Assembly: GCA_964471225.1 (NCBI GenBank)
Contig: CAYYEZ010000036.1
Span: forward strand, 1-12,121
Reading direction: 5' to 3'
DNA from: JAGVJT01 sp964471225
GTDB lineage: Bacteria; Pseudomonadota; Gammaproteobacteria; Legionellales; Legionellaceae
Length of the DNA stretch: 12,121 nt
In this document: positions 1 to 6,804 of the stretch, piece by piece
Numbering within the stretch: the stretch's first letter is position 1
How the letters are laid out: each line of letters starts with the position of its first letter
Notes under the pieces: model-generated
Seen by the model: the letters and a program-made list of their open reading frames with translations, nothing else
What the model was told of the DNA's origin: nothing
Database searches by the model: none
Position numbers and translations under genes: made by a program

Positions 1-676
1 CGTGCAGGCAGCCTTCCGTGCATTGGAAGAGTTAGGTTTTACGGCAGAACAGGTGGTGAAAATCGCAGGCCACGGTGGCGGCTCGAAAAACATCGAGGCC
101 GTGCAGGCAGCCTTTGATGCATTGAAAGAGTTAGGCTTTACGGCCGAACAGGTAGTGAAAATCGCAGGTAACGGTGGCGGCTCGAAAAACATCGAGGCCG
201 TGCAGGCAGCCTTTCATGCATTGAAAGAGTTAGGCTTTACGGCCGAACAGGTGGTGAAAATCGCAGGCACCTTTGGCGGCTCGAAAAACATCGAGGCCGT
301 ACAGGCAGCCTTTGATGCATTGAAAGAGTTAGGCTTTACGGCCGAACAGGTGGTGAAAATCGCAGGCAACATTGGCGGCTCGAAAAACATCGAGGCCGTG
401 CAAAAACATTATCAAGACCTTCTTGCCATGGGCTATAGCAAGGAAGCTCTGGTTTCAATGGTGGCTCGCGACAGTGGATCAAGAAAAGTTTACGGCATCG
501 TTGAAAAGAATGCCGCTGAGGACGCTGTAAACAATTTTTTGCATTTTATATATACGCTGCAAACGTCAGCATCTTCAGCGAGCCGATTTTTCACTCCATC
601 GGCCACAGAGGCCACAAAAAAACGCCCAATAACTTCTGAAACAGACATGAATCAAGACAAACAACCTAAACGCTAA
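1..676 (+). CDS. TALE-like DNA-binding repeat protein, C-terminal part (5' end outside window)
   Basis: The reading frame is open from the window edge, so the N-terminus and an unknown number of repeats are missing. Visible are the end of one repeat, four full 33-residue repeats (residues 13-144 of the visible part), a degenerate repeat starting YSKEALVSMV (residue 145), and a tail of about 65 residues rich in Ser/Thr and basic residues. Each full repeat has the TALE layout: F-T-A-E-Q-V-V-K-I-A-G, two variable residues at positions 12-13, then GG-S-K. The diresidues are HG, NG, TF and NI, with RD at the matching place of the last degenerate repeat. In TALEs, one repeat contacts one base; HG and NG favour T and NI favours A. 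TF has no assignment I know. The tail has basic clusters KKR and PKR that could be a nuclear localisation signal; no acidic activation domain is visible. The family is clear; a role as secreted DNA-binding effector is inference. Confidence 0.9.
   Translation, partial: VQAAFRALEELGFTAEQVVKIAGHGGGSKNIEAVQAAFDALKELGFTAEQVVKIAGNGGGSKNIEAVQAAFHALKELGFTAEQVVKIAGTFGGSKNIEAVQAAFDALKELGFTAEQVVKIAGNIGGSKNIEAVQKHYQDLLAMGYSKEALVSMVARDSGSRKVYGIVEKNAAEDAVNNFLHFIYTLQTSASSASRFFTPSATEATKKRPITSETDMNQDKQPKR
38..433 (+). repeat. Four tandem 99-bp TALE-type coding repeats
   Basis: The units are 38-136, 137-235, 236-334 and 335-433. The first three differ pairwise at only 5-7 of 99 bases. Their only amino acid differences are in the diresidue (codons at 71-76, 170-175, 269-274) and at repeat position 27 (Asp, His, Asp). 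The fourth unit (diresidue codons 368-373) matches in its first two thirds and then diverges. The repeats look richer in G and C than the surrounding genes. Confidence 0.95.
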
Positions 677-895
677 ACCATGCTTTCAGCAATGGACGAA
701 AGGACTACCGTAACCTTGTTTTCGAAGAGGGCTTCAACCCATAGTTGGTCAATATACAAGCACCCATGTCGTGTGCTTCCATTACATCTAAGATAACAAA
801 ATTTGTTCATAATTTTATATTGGATTTGTTAATGCTGTCTATACTGAGATATTACTGTATAGTATGTTTTTAAATTAAACGAAAGTTGGGGTGTT
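677..895. other. Non-coding stretch between the TALE-like gene and the LysE-type gene
   Basis: I see no supportable gene. There is a 13-bp palindrome at 795-807 (AACAAA-A-TTTGTT). AT-rich hexamers resembling -10 boxes lie at 840-845 (TATACT) and 858-863 (TATAGT), but no well-spaced -35 box accompanies them. A GGGGTG ribosome-binding sequence lies just before the ATG at 896. The promoter of the LysE-type gene is presumably here. Confidence 0.5.
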
Positions 896-1543
896 ATGTC
901 AGAGTTTTTATCCATTTCGCTGCTTATTATGTTAGCTGCAATCTCACCAGGGCCTGATTTTGCGATGGTCACAAAAAATTCATTAATGTACACCAGGCGA
1001 CATGGTGTGGCGACAGCATTGGGAATTTCAATCAGTCTGTTAGTTCATGCGTCTTATTGTATTTTAGGGCTCGCTTTAGTGATATCACAGTCTTTGTTGA
1101 TGTTTACTTGCATCAAAACCTTGGGCGCAGCGTATTTAATTTATATTGGAATAAAAAGTTTACTCGCAAAACGTACGCACATGCAAATAGCGTATCAGTA
1201 TAGCACACACATGATTACACAACGCCAAGCCTTTCAACAGGGATTTTTAGGGAATTTACTAAATCCCAAGGCTATCATGTTTTTGTTGGCGTTTTTCACG
1301 TTGGTTGTTAAGCCGAATTCTTCTACATGGGTTTTGGCGGGTTATGGTGTTGAGATTGCAGTCATACATATGATTTGGTTTTCAATATTAGCTTATTTCC
1401 TGACACATATGCATATCAAAAGACATCTCCAACATGCGCAGTATTATATTGTGAAGGTGATGGGGGCTTTGTTAATTGTTTTTGGCGTGCGTATTGCTAC
1501 ATTAAAGCAGACGCTAACTTTGCCTGCTTTGGTTACGGAGTAA
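896..1543 (+). CDS. LysE/RhtB family amino acid exporter
   Basis: The 215-residue protein has the usual length and about six hydrophobic segments of the LysE/RhtB exporters. These inner-membrane proteins expel amino acids or derivatives such as homoserine, threonine, lysine or cysteine pathway compounds, driven by the membrane potential. Signature features are SPGPD at residues 17-21 near the end of the first membrane segment and GNLLNPK at 119-125 before the central hydrophobic stretch. The ATG follows a GGGGTG ribosome-binding sequence at suitable spacing. The substrate cannot be told from sequence. The acetyltransferase gene 38 bp downstream on the same strand may be co-transcribed. Confidence 0.9.
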   Translation: MSEFLSISLLIMLAAISPGPDFAMVTKNSLMYTRRHGVATALGISISLLVHASYCILGLALVISQSLLMFTCIKTLGAAYLIYIGIKSLLAKRTHMQIAYQYSTHMITQRQAFQQGFLGNLLNPKAIMFLLAFFTLVVKPNSSTWVLAGYGVEIAVIHMIWFSILAYFLTHMHIKRHLQHAQYYIVKVMGALLIVFGVRIATLKQTLTLPALVTE

Positions 1544-1581
1544 AGGAGCGAATAAATAATAGCATAATGGACGTAACCTAG

Positions 1582-2055
1582 ATGATAAAAATCGATTTGC
1601 TTAAAAACCATCCGGAAACTATTCCACATTTAGCAAAAATGTGGCTTGAATTATTAGGACAGCATTGGGTGCCTGAGGTGACCCTTGCACAAGCTGAGCA
1701 AAAATTTCATGACCATCTGAATGAGGATAAATTACCTTTGGCTTTTGTGGCTTTGGAGAACAATAAACTAGTAGGGATGTGTTGTTTGAGGGTAAATGAT
1801 GGTATTCGTGAAGAGCTCAAGCCGTGGCTTGGGTCCCTCATTGTGGATCAATCTTATCAAAACCGAGGTATTGGTCAGCAATTAATGGATACTGTAAAAA
1901 TGCAGGCTAAACATATGGGATATAATGTGCTTTATCTACTGACATTTGATAAAACATTACCACAATATTATCAGCGCCATGGCTGGAGAGAAATAGGTAA
2001 AGACATACTTAAGTCACATCCTGTAACGCTCATGAGCACTGTACTGCAGTTATAA
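1582..2055 (+). CDS. GNAT family N-acetyltransferase
   Basis: The 157-residue protein is a single GNAT domain, which moves an acetyl group from acetyl-CoA to an amine. The acetyl-CoA pyrophosphate loop is Q93-N-R-G-I-G98 after the strand LGSLIVDQ. A second mark of the fold is PQYYQRHGW (about residues 117-125) near the C-terminus, typical of the Tyr general-acid helix and following strand. An in-frame TAG (1579-1581) lies directly before the ATG, so translation cannot begin further upstream; the ribosome-binding site is poor, suggesting coupling to the upstream exporter gene. The acceptor is unknown: free amino acid, drug and protein are all possible. It is convergent with the beta-lactamase gene, only 12 bp away. 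Confidence 0.88.
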   Translation: MIKIDLLKNHPETIPHLAKMWLELLGQHWVPEVTLAQAEQKFHDHLNEDKLPLAFVALENNKLVGMCCLRVNDGIREELKPWLGSLIVDQSYQNRGIGQQLMDTVKMQAKHMGYNVLYLLTFDKTLPQYYQRHGWREIGKDILKSHPVTLMSTVLQL

Positions 2056-2067
2056 ATTTGTCGTTAC

Positions 2068-2964
2068 CTAGTTTAGATGTGTGGCTTTATAGCAATCATG
2101 ATGTTGCTCAAACTCCTCAAATAATACGCGAGTAATTTTTGCAATAGCTTGATCATTGGGTTTTACATTGCGCTCGTCACTGATAGTAAAAATCGATATA
2201 GCAACAGGTTGGCATGATGAGGACCACGCTATCCCGACATCATTCGCAATACCATAACTTCCACTTCCTGTTTTATCAGCAACAGCCCATCCAAGAGGAA
2301 CTCCGGCTCTAATACGATGATACCCTGTGGTGTTATTTCTCATCCACTCTAAAAGCTGTGTTTTATTTTGATTGTTTAGCACTGTTTCTAACAATATTTT
2401 CTGAACACTCAATCCCATATCTTTAGGTGTTGAGGTGTCTGCATTAAGATGAGGATTTGAATTCAATTTACTTTCGTAATGTTCTAGGATAAATGAATGG
2501 TTACCTATTTTTCGAGCAAATTTATTGACGCTTTTTACTCCGCCTAGTTCGTGTAAGATAACGTTGATAGCCGTATTATCACTGTAAGAAATGGCAGCCT
2601 CAGCCAATGTCCGTAGACTGACATATTGGTTTACATATTTTCCTGAAACAGGATGCCAAAAAACAATATCCTTGGGATGGATAAACACCTTTTTCTCTAG
2701 TAGACGTTTTTGATTATCTTGAGCGAGGAGGGTACTGACGCCTATCAATTTAAAGGTGCTTTGGAAAGGGAATCTGTCATTCTCGTGATAGCTAATGACT
2801 TGGTTGCTGTTTGTATCAAGCGCATAGACACCGATTTTAAGATGGTACTCATGCTCAATCGCATGTAATTTTTCATAAGTAGTGTCATGTTTGATTGATG
2901 CATGAGCATGATTGAGTATCAATACTGCTATAGTCGTTTGTATAAATTTGAGGGCGATATGCAT
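2068..2964 (-). CDS. Class A serine beta-lactamase
   Basis: The 298-residue precursor begins with a signal peptide (basic start, hydrophobic core, probable cleavage after AHA at about residue 22), placing it in the periplasm. All class A motifs are present in order: S-T-F-K (Ser70, Lys73), S-D-N (130-132), E-S-K-L-N (Glu166), and K-T-G-S-G (234-238). It should hydrolyse penicillins by acylation of Ser70 and Glu166-activated water. Two omega-loop features stand out: residue 164 is His rather than the usual Arg, and the loop between Glu166 and the conserved Asp-Thr appears one residue shorter than in TEM. Position 105 appears to be Trp and 237 is Ser, as seen in some broad-spectrum enzymes. The gene follows the shikimate kinase-like gene by 17 bp, with an AAGAGG ribosome-binding site, so the two form one unit. 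No AmpR-type regulator is adjacent. Confidence 0.95.
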   Translation of the reverse strand: MHIALKFIQTTIAVLILNHAHASIKHDTTYEKLHAIEHEYHLKIGVYALDTNSNQVISYHENDRFPFQSTFKLIGVSTLLAQDNQKRLLEKKVFIHPKDIVFWHPVSGKYVNQYVSLRTLAEAAISYSDNTAINVILHELGGVKSVNKFARKIGNHSFILEHYESKLNSNPHLNADTSTPKDMGLSVQKILLETVLNNQNKTQLLEWMRNNTTGYHRIRAGVPLGWAVADKTGSGSYGIANDVGIAWSSSCQPVAISIFTISDERNVKPNDQAIAKITRVLFEEFEQHHDCYKATHLN

Positions 2965-2981
2965 TTACAACCTCTTATTGG

Positions 2982-3482
2982 TCATCTCATGGATTGCATG
3001 ATTGTATCCAGGTCTTCTTCAATACCTTGAGAATTAATAATAAGGGTGGCGATTTCTTCATAGTAGTGATCACGCTCATGATGTTGTTTTTCAAGAAATT
3101 CGTTTAGATTTGCAATAGGAAGTAATGGTACGCGCCCATCTTTCATGCGTTCAATTTGAGTTGAGGGTGAGACTTTTAAATAAATGACATACTCAGAAGA
3201 GAGCAGTTTTCTATTTTTTTCAGAAGCAACCACTCCTTCTTCTAGCACAACAACAATATGTTTCTTGTTGATGTGATGAGAAATAATTTCAGCTTCGCAC
3301 GCGTGAAATGCTTCTTCGCCTTGTTTTCCCACAATCTCATTCAGATTACGCCCAATATAACGTTCTAGGCTGGGATTAGCATCAATATACTGCCAGTCTA
3401 ATTTTTTTGCTAATGCTTCGCTTAAGAGTGCTTTGCCAGCTCCCATATGTCCAATGACAAAAATACGGTTGGGCTTAGCCAT
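2982..3482 (-). CDS. Shikimate kinase-like P-loop protein, probably divergent in function
   Basis: The 166-residue protein aligns along its whole length with shikimate kinase (AroK): P-loop GHMGAGKA (residues 11-18), a G-R-N-L-N-E-I-V stretch, E-E-A-F, and ERDHYYEEIA near the C-terminus matching the family's ERNPLYEEIA. Several functional residues differ: the P-loop Lys is followed by Ala rather than Ser/Thr, the shikimate-binding Asp is Asn36, the substrate Arg after Phe is His60, and the GGG substrate motif is reduced to EEG. The Arg near the end (in ERDHYY) and one in the lid (GRVPLL) remain. It probably does not make shikimate 3-phosphate; it may be another small-molecule kinase or a nucleotide-binding protein. 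I chose the ATG at 3482, which has GGAG about 8 bp upstream. A TTG at 3494 would overlap that ribosome-binding site. Confidence 0.75.
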   Translation of the reverse strand: MAKPNRIFVIGHMGAGKALLSEALAKKLDWQYIDANPSLERYIGRNLNEIVGKQGEEAFHACEAEIISHHINKKHIVVVLEEGVVASEKNRKLLSSEYVIYLKVSPSTQIERMKDGRVPLLPIANLNEFLEKQHHERDHYYEEIATLIINSQGIEEDLDTIMQSMR

Positions 3483-3651
3483 GATTTTCTCCAAAAAGTA
3501 AACTTATTCTAGCTTAACGTATTGTATGTATAGACCTTTTTTTCAAGACAAATGTATGCTTTTAGCTGAGCGTATATTAAATACCGTTCGGTTGATTATA
3601 CGTCTTAATCTATAATTAACAAATGATTCGGTGAGCGACGAGAAGTGATGC
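3483..3651. promoter_or_regulatory. Divergent promoter region of kinase/beta-lactamase unit and ABC exporter
   Basis: Both flanking genes are read outward from here. A consensus -10 hexamer TATAAT lies at 3611-3616 on the + strand, about 35 bp before the ABC exporter start; the best upstream TTGATT (3592-3597) is only 13 bp away, too close for a normal -35 box. Start point and -35 are therefore unresolved. No clear operator is visible. Confidence 0.35.
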
Positions 3652-5421
3652 ATGGGAAATATTAAAAAGCTTACATTGGTTCGATTTATTGTGGAACTTC
3701 TAAAACCTTATCGATTTTATATAGTTCTCTTTGCGCTTGTTGGTTTATTTTGGGCGGTTATTAATTCGCTATTACCTTATACCTTAAAAATTATTATTGA
3801 TAAGATTGTGGCGTTTCAAGGCGACAAAATAGCCTCTTTTCCCATGATTCAATCGGATATTGTTGTATATGTGCTGATGTGGGTAGGTTTATGCCTCAAT
3901 ATGCGGCTGTTAGATTGGTCAAAATTAAAGCTCTTTCCCAGTTTGCGCGAAGATGTAATGAACAACATGTTTGGTTATTTAGGAAAGCATTCGTACCATT
4001 ATTTTCAGAATAATTTTGCCGGGAGTCTCGTCAATAAAATCATTGATATGCAAGGTGGGGTTGTTGACATTTTGACCATCATAGATGATGTGTACGCGCA
4101 AACTTTAGGGTTAAGCATCGCCTCGATTGTTTTATTATGTGTTCATCCTATTTTTGCCTTGATACTTTTGGCGTGGGTTGTCTGTTTTTTATTGATTGCG
4201 TTCTTATTTTTAAAGCCGATCTCTCATTTATCTCATGCTTTTGCCGAGGCGAGAAGTTCTGTTGTGGGTCGGATGGTGGATAGTGTTAGCAATGTTGTCA
4301 CTGTTCGATTGTTTTCTCGTCATCACGATGAAAACGCCTATATCCATCATGCGATTGCAGATGCAGTTCAAAAAGATAGAAACATGCAAAAGAAAATTAT
4401 TTGGATGCGTGTATTGTGGGATATCAGTATTGTATTACTGCTAGGTATAAATCTATGGATGCTTGGGAGAATGTACAGCCAGCATTTAGTGACAGTCGGT
4501 GATTTTACTTTTGTGATCACGCTTTCTGTTAGTATTTTATGGAATCTTTGGTTTATTGCAGGCCAATTCGTCTCGTTTTCAGAGCAAGTTGGTAAATGTA
4601 AGCAAGCCCTTTCCATCATGCTGGCGGCACATGATATTGTTGATATTGTCGATGCAAAACCATTAACTGTTTCTCAAGGTGAAATTGAGTTTCAAAATGT
4701 GACGTTTCATTATGGCAATGGCACAAAGCTATTTCAGAATAAGTCAATTTGCATTCATGCTGGTGAAAAAGTAGGTTTGGTTGGGTTTTCCGGTAGTGGA
4801 AAAAGTACATTTGTAAATTTAATCCTTCGATTATTTGAAATTGAATCAGGAAAAATCACGATTGATCATCATAATATTAACGAGGTGACACAGGCTTCAC
4901 TTCGAGAAAAAATTGCATTAATCCCGCAAGATGTTTCCTTATTTCATCGAACGCTCATGGAAAATATTCGTTATGGTCGAGTGGATGCAACTGATCAGGA
5001 AATTATAGATGCTGCGCAAAAAGCACATTGTCATGAGTTTATTTCAGTATTGGATGAAGGATATCAATCGATGGTGGGTGAGCGGGGCGTTAAGCTCTCT
5101 GGTGGTCAGCGACAACGAATTGCGATTGCCAGAGCTATGTTAAAAAATGCACCGATTCTTATTTTAGATGAGGCAACATCGGCTTTAGATTCAGTGACCG
5201 AAAAATACATTCAAGATGCACTTCATCAATTGATGCAGAGTAAAACGACGATTGTTATTGCTCATCGATTATCAACTCTAGCTGAAATGGACAGAATTTT
5301 GGTGTTTGATAATGGCAAAATAATTGAAGATGGCACGCATGATGTATTGCTTAAACAAAAAGGGCATTATGCCAGGATGTGGAAAATGCAGGCAGGTGGA
5401 TTTTTGCCGGAGCATGCTTAA
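3652..5421 (+). CDS. ABC exporter, fused membrane and ATPase domains
   Basis: The 589-residue half-transporter has an N-terminal membrane domain with about six hydrophobic segments (residues 20-310) and a C-terminal ATPase domain (about 343-580). It would act as a homodimer or heterodimer in the inner membrane. ATPase motifs are complete: A-loop Tyr354, Walker A GFSGSGKS (378-385), Q-loop Gln426, signature LSGGQ (482-486), Walker B ILILDE (502-507) and switch His538. The architecture is that of MsbA/multidrug/lipid or peptide exporters; there is no peptidase domain at the N-terminus, so it is not a bacteriocin-processing exporter. The substrate cannot be told. The neighbouring beta-lactamase and MccF-like genes make export of a toxic compound possible but unproven. 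The ATG at 3652 follows GAGAAG by several bases; the nearby ATG at 3648 is out of frame. Confidence 0.93.
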   Translation: MGNIKKLTLVRFIVELLKPYRFYIVLFALVGLFWAVINSLLPYTLKIIIDKIVAFQGDKIASFPMIQSDIVVYVLMWVGLCLNMRLLDWSKLKLFPSLREDVMNNMFGYLGKHSYHYFQNNFAGSLVNKIIDMQGGVVDILTIIDDVYAQTLGLSIASIVLLCVHPIFALILLAWVVCFLLIAFLFLKPISHLSHAFAEARSSVVGRMVDSVSNVVTVRLFSRHHDENAYIHHAIADAVQKDRNMQKKIIWMRVLWDISIVLLLGINLWMLGRMYSQHLVTVGDFTFVITLSVSILWNLWFIAGQFVSFSEQVGKCKQALSIMLAAHDIVDIVDAKPLTVSQGEIEFQNVTFHYGNGTKLFQNKSICIHAGEKVGLVGFSGSGKSTFVNLILRLFEIESGKITIDHHNINEVTQASLREKIALIPQDVSLFHRTLMENIRYGRVDATDQEIIDAAQKAHCHEFISVLDEGYQSMVGERGVKLSGGQRQRIAIARAMLKNAPILILDEATSALDSVTEKYIQDALHQLMQSKTTIVIAHRLSTLAEMDRILVFDNGKIIEDGTHDVLLKQKGHYARMWKMQAGGFLPEHA

Positions 5422-5542
5422 TCGTTATGATTGCGGCATATTTGATAAAGGCTCTGTCGCATGCATGTTATTAATGTGATGGTGAACGGGTGGTGAGTTA
5501 GGTTGATATCTATTTGAAAATCGATATATTTTTTGCACCATT

Positions 5543-5559
5543 CGCTTTTTGAAAAAGCG
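5543..5559. repeat. Short perfect inverted repeat between convergent genes
   Basis: CGCTTTTT and AAAAAGCG flank a single G in the 178-bp gap between the ABC exporter and the MccF-like gene. As RNA it could form a 7-bp stem on either strand. No T-run follows on either side, so a terminator role is uncertain, although the position between convergent genes fits one. Confidence 0.35.
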
Positions 5560-5599
5560 CGCCCCATCGCGTGATTGTGATGAGGCATCAAGTATCAAT

Positions 5600-6589
5600 T
5601 TAATGCGCAACGATTTCGAGACTTACTTCATTAAGCGTACTCTTTAGCTTCACCAGACCGCCAATGGGAAATGTAATCATTGGATCGGTATGCCCAAAAT
5701 CAACATTCGCAATGACAGGTAGTTTGGAGAGTTGTTTTTTGTTTGATATGATTTGGCGAAGCAGTTTTTCAGTTACCTCACTCTTTTTTTCGAATCGACC
5801 GATGACAATCGCCTGAACACCATGAAAATCTGGTTGATGAATCAGTGATTGTAAGTTTCTATCGAATTCAACTGCTGAAAATTCTCCACCCAGAGCATCA
5901 TCTTCTAAAAACAAAACAGCATTTTCAAGAGCCGGCATATAAGAAGTGCCTTGCAATAAATTTAAAGTACATAAATTAGCACCGATAATGACACCAGATG
6001 CTTCGCCCTCTTGAATCACCCAAAATCCTTCATTCGTCATGTAGTGACGATTTATTTGATCTAAAAACCAAGCATCATTACTCCATCGCTGGCTTGGCTT
6101 TATTTCATAAGGTGCTGATGAGAACAAACATTTTTTGAGGTAGTCTAAGCTCCATTCAAAGCCTTGTTTCATGCCAAATGTTGAATAGTGAGGCCCTGAG
6201 TAAGTGACAAGTCCTGTTTTTTTGAAAATAGTGTTCTGTAAGGCTGTGATGTCAGAATATCCACATAAAATTTTGGGATTCTTTCTAATCAGGTCATAAT
6301 CGATTTCATCGAGCAGCTGGTTCACATTAAAACCGCCGATCACAGTAAAAATCGCTTTAACATTCGGATCTTGATACGCATCGTGTAAATCTTCTAATCG
6401 TGACGAGATGGAGGAAGAGTTAAAATTGTCACACTCAGTGACATGCTTTCCGAAAGATACCGTCAAGTTTAAATCCCGAAAACGCTGATTAGCGATGCGT
6501 TTTGTTTCATCGCTGATAATCGCCAAGCTTCGAGAGGGTGCTACGACACGTATCTCATCGCCCGAACTAAGTTTTCTAGGAAATATCAT
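5600..6589 (-). CDS. S66 serine peptidase, MccF-like (microcin C self-immunity type)
   Basis: The 329-residue cytoplasmic protein belongs to peptidase family S66, which includes LD-carboxypeptidase (LdcA) and MccF. The likely catalytic triad is Ser112 in GYSDIT, Glu229 in FLEDD and His300 in FGHTDPM. It resembles MccF more than LdcA: VIGGFNVNQLL, IRKNPKILCGYSD, KTGLVTYSGP and the RWSND stretch follow MccF as I recall it. MccF cleaves the amide joining peptide and nucleotide parts of processed microcin C, detoxifying it; LdcA trims murein tetrapeptides. A detoxification role is thus more likely, but peptidoglycan recycling is not excluded. No mccA/mccB-type genes are nearby; the ABC exporter alone does not make a microcin cluster. 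The ATG at 6589 lacks a clear ribosome-binding sequence, but the N-terminal SSGDEIRVVAPS fits the family start. Confidence 0.88.
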   Translation of the reverse strand: MIFPRKLSSGDEIRVVAPSRSLAIISDETKRIANQRFRDLNLTVSFGKHVTECDNFNSSSISSRLEDLHDAYQDPNVKAIFTVIGGFNVNQLLDEIDYDLIRKNPKILCGYSDITALQNTIFKKTGLVTYSGPHYSTFGMKQGFEWSLDYLKKCLFSSAPYEIKPSQRWSNDAWFLDQINRHYMTNEGFWVIQEGEASGVIIGANLCTLNLLQGTSYMPALENAVLFLEDDALGGEFSAVEFDRNLQSLIHQPDFHGVQAIVIGRFEKKSEVTEKLLRQIISNKKQLSKLPVIANVDFGHTDPMITFPIGGLVKLKSTLNEVSLEIVAH

Positions 6590-6804
6590 AAAAATCTATA
6601 CGTTTTTCTTATGTTTTCAGATTGTAACTTGAACGCATATCACCAATAAAGCATATTAAGCGATAGTCAAATTTGATGCGATATGGAGTTTTTAAATTCA
6701 TATAAAATCGTAGAGCATCAAAAATTACATATATTTCTCAGTGGAGTTATGATTAAGAAAAACTAGTCATCTTAGGCTAAGCTTAGTAATAATGTCTTGT
6801 GGTG
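6590..6804. promoter_or_regulatory. Divergent intergenic region upstream of candidate effector
   Basis: AT-rich sequence between two divergent genes. It contains TATAAA at 6701-6706 and a perfect 10-bp palindrome CTAAGCTTAG at 6777-6786, about 20 bp before the + strand gene. CTTAG at 6771-6775 can alternatively pair with CTAAG at 6777-6781. I find no well-spaced -35/-10 pair. Confidence 0.3.

Noticed and set aside
38..433. Regular 99-bp repeats as a CRISPR array or minisatellite
   Set aside because: The repeats are contiguous, in one open frame, and translate to the TALE repeat pattern; there are no spacers.
692..796. 34-codon ORF after the TALE-like gene
   Set aside because: No ribosome-binding sequence, no recognisable protein, and length expected by chance.
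5543..5559. Intrinsic terminator for the ABC exporter or the MccF-like gene
   Set aside because: The stem is perfect but AT-rich, with almost no loop, and no T-run follows on either strand; listed only as an inverted repeat.
5425..5610. 61-codon minus-strand ORF overlapping the end of the MccF-like gene
   Set aside because: It has no recognisable domain and no clear ribosome-binding site, and mostly covers a non-coding gap between convergent genes. A decayed mobile-element remnant cannot be excluded without a database search.
6652..6671. PmrA-type regulatory box upstream of the candidate effector
   Set aside because: CATATTAAG resembles one half-site of the Legionella PmrA consensus as I recall it, but the neighbouring half (ATAGTCAAA) matches poorly.
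6673..6706. Promoter TTGATG with TATAAA before the candidate effector
   Set aside because: The spacing is 22 bp, well outside the normal range.
6743..6766. Five-codon leader peptide (MIKKN) before the candidate effector
   Set aside because: GGAG lies only 2 bp before the ATG, too close for good initiation; probably chance.
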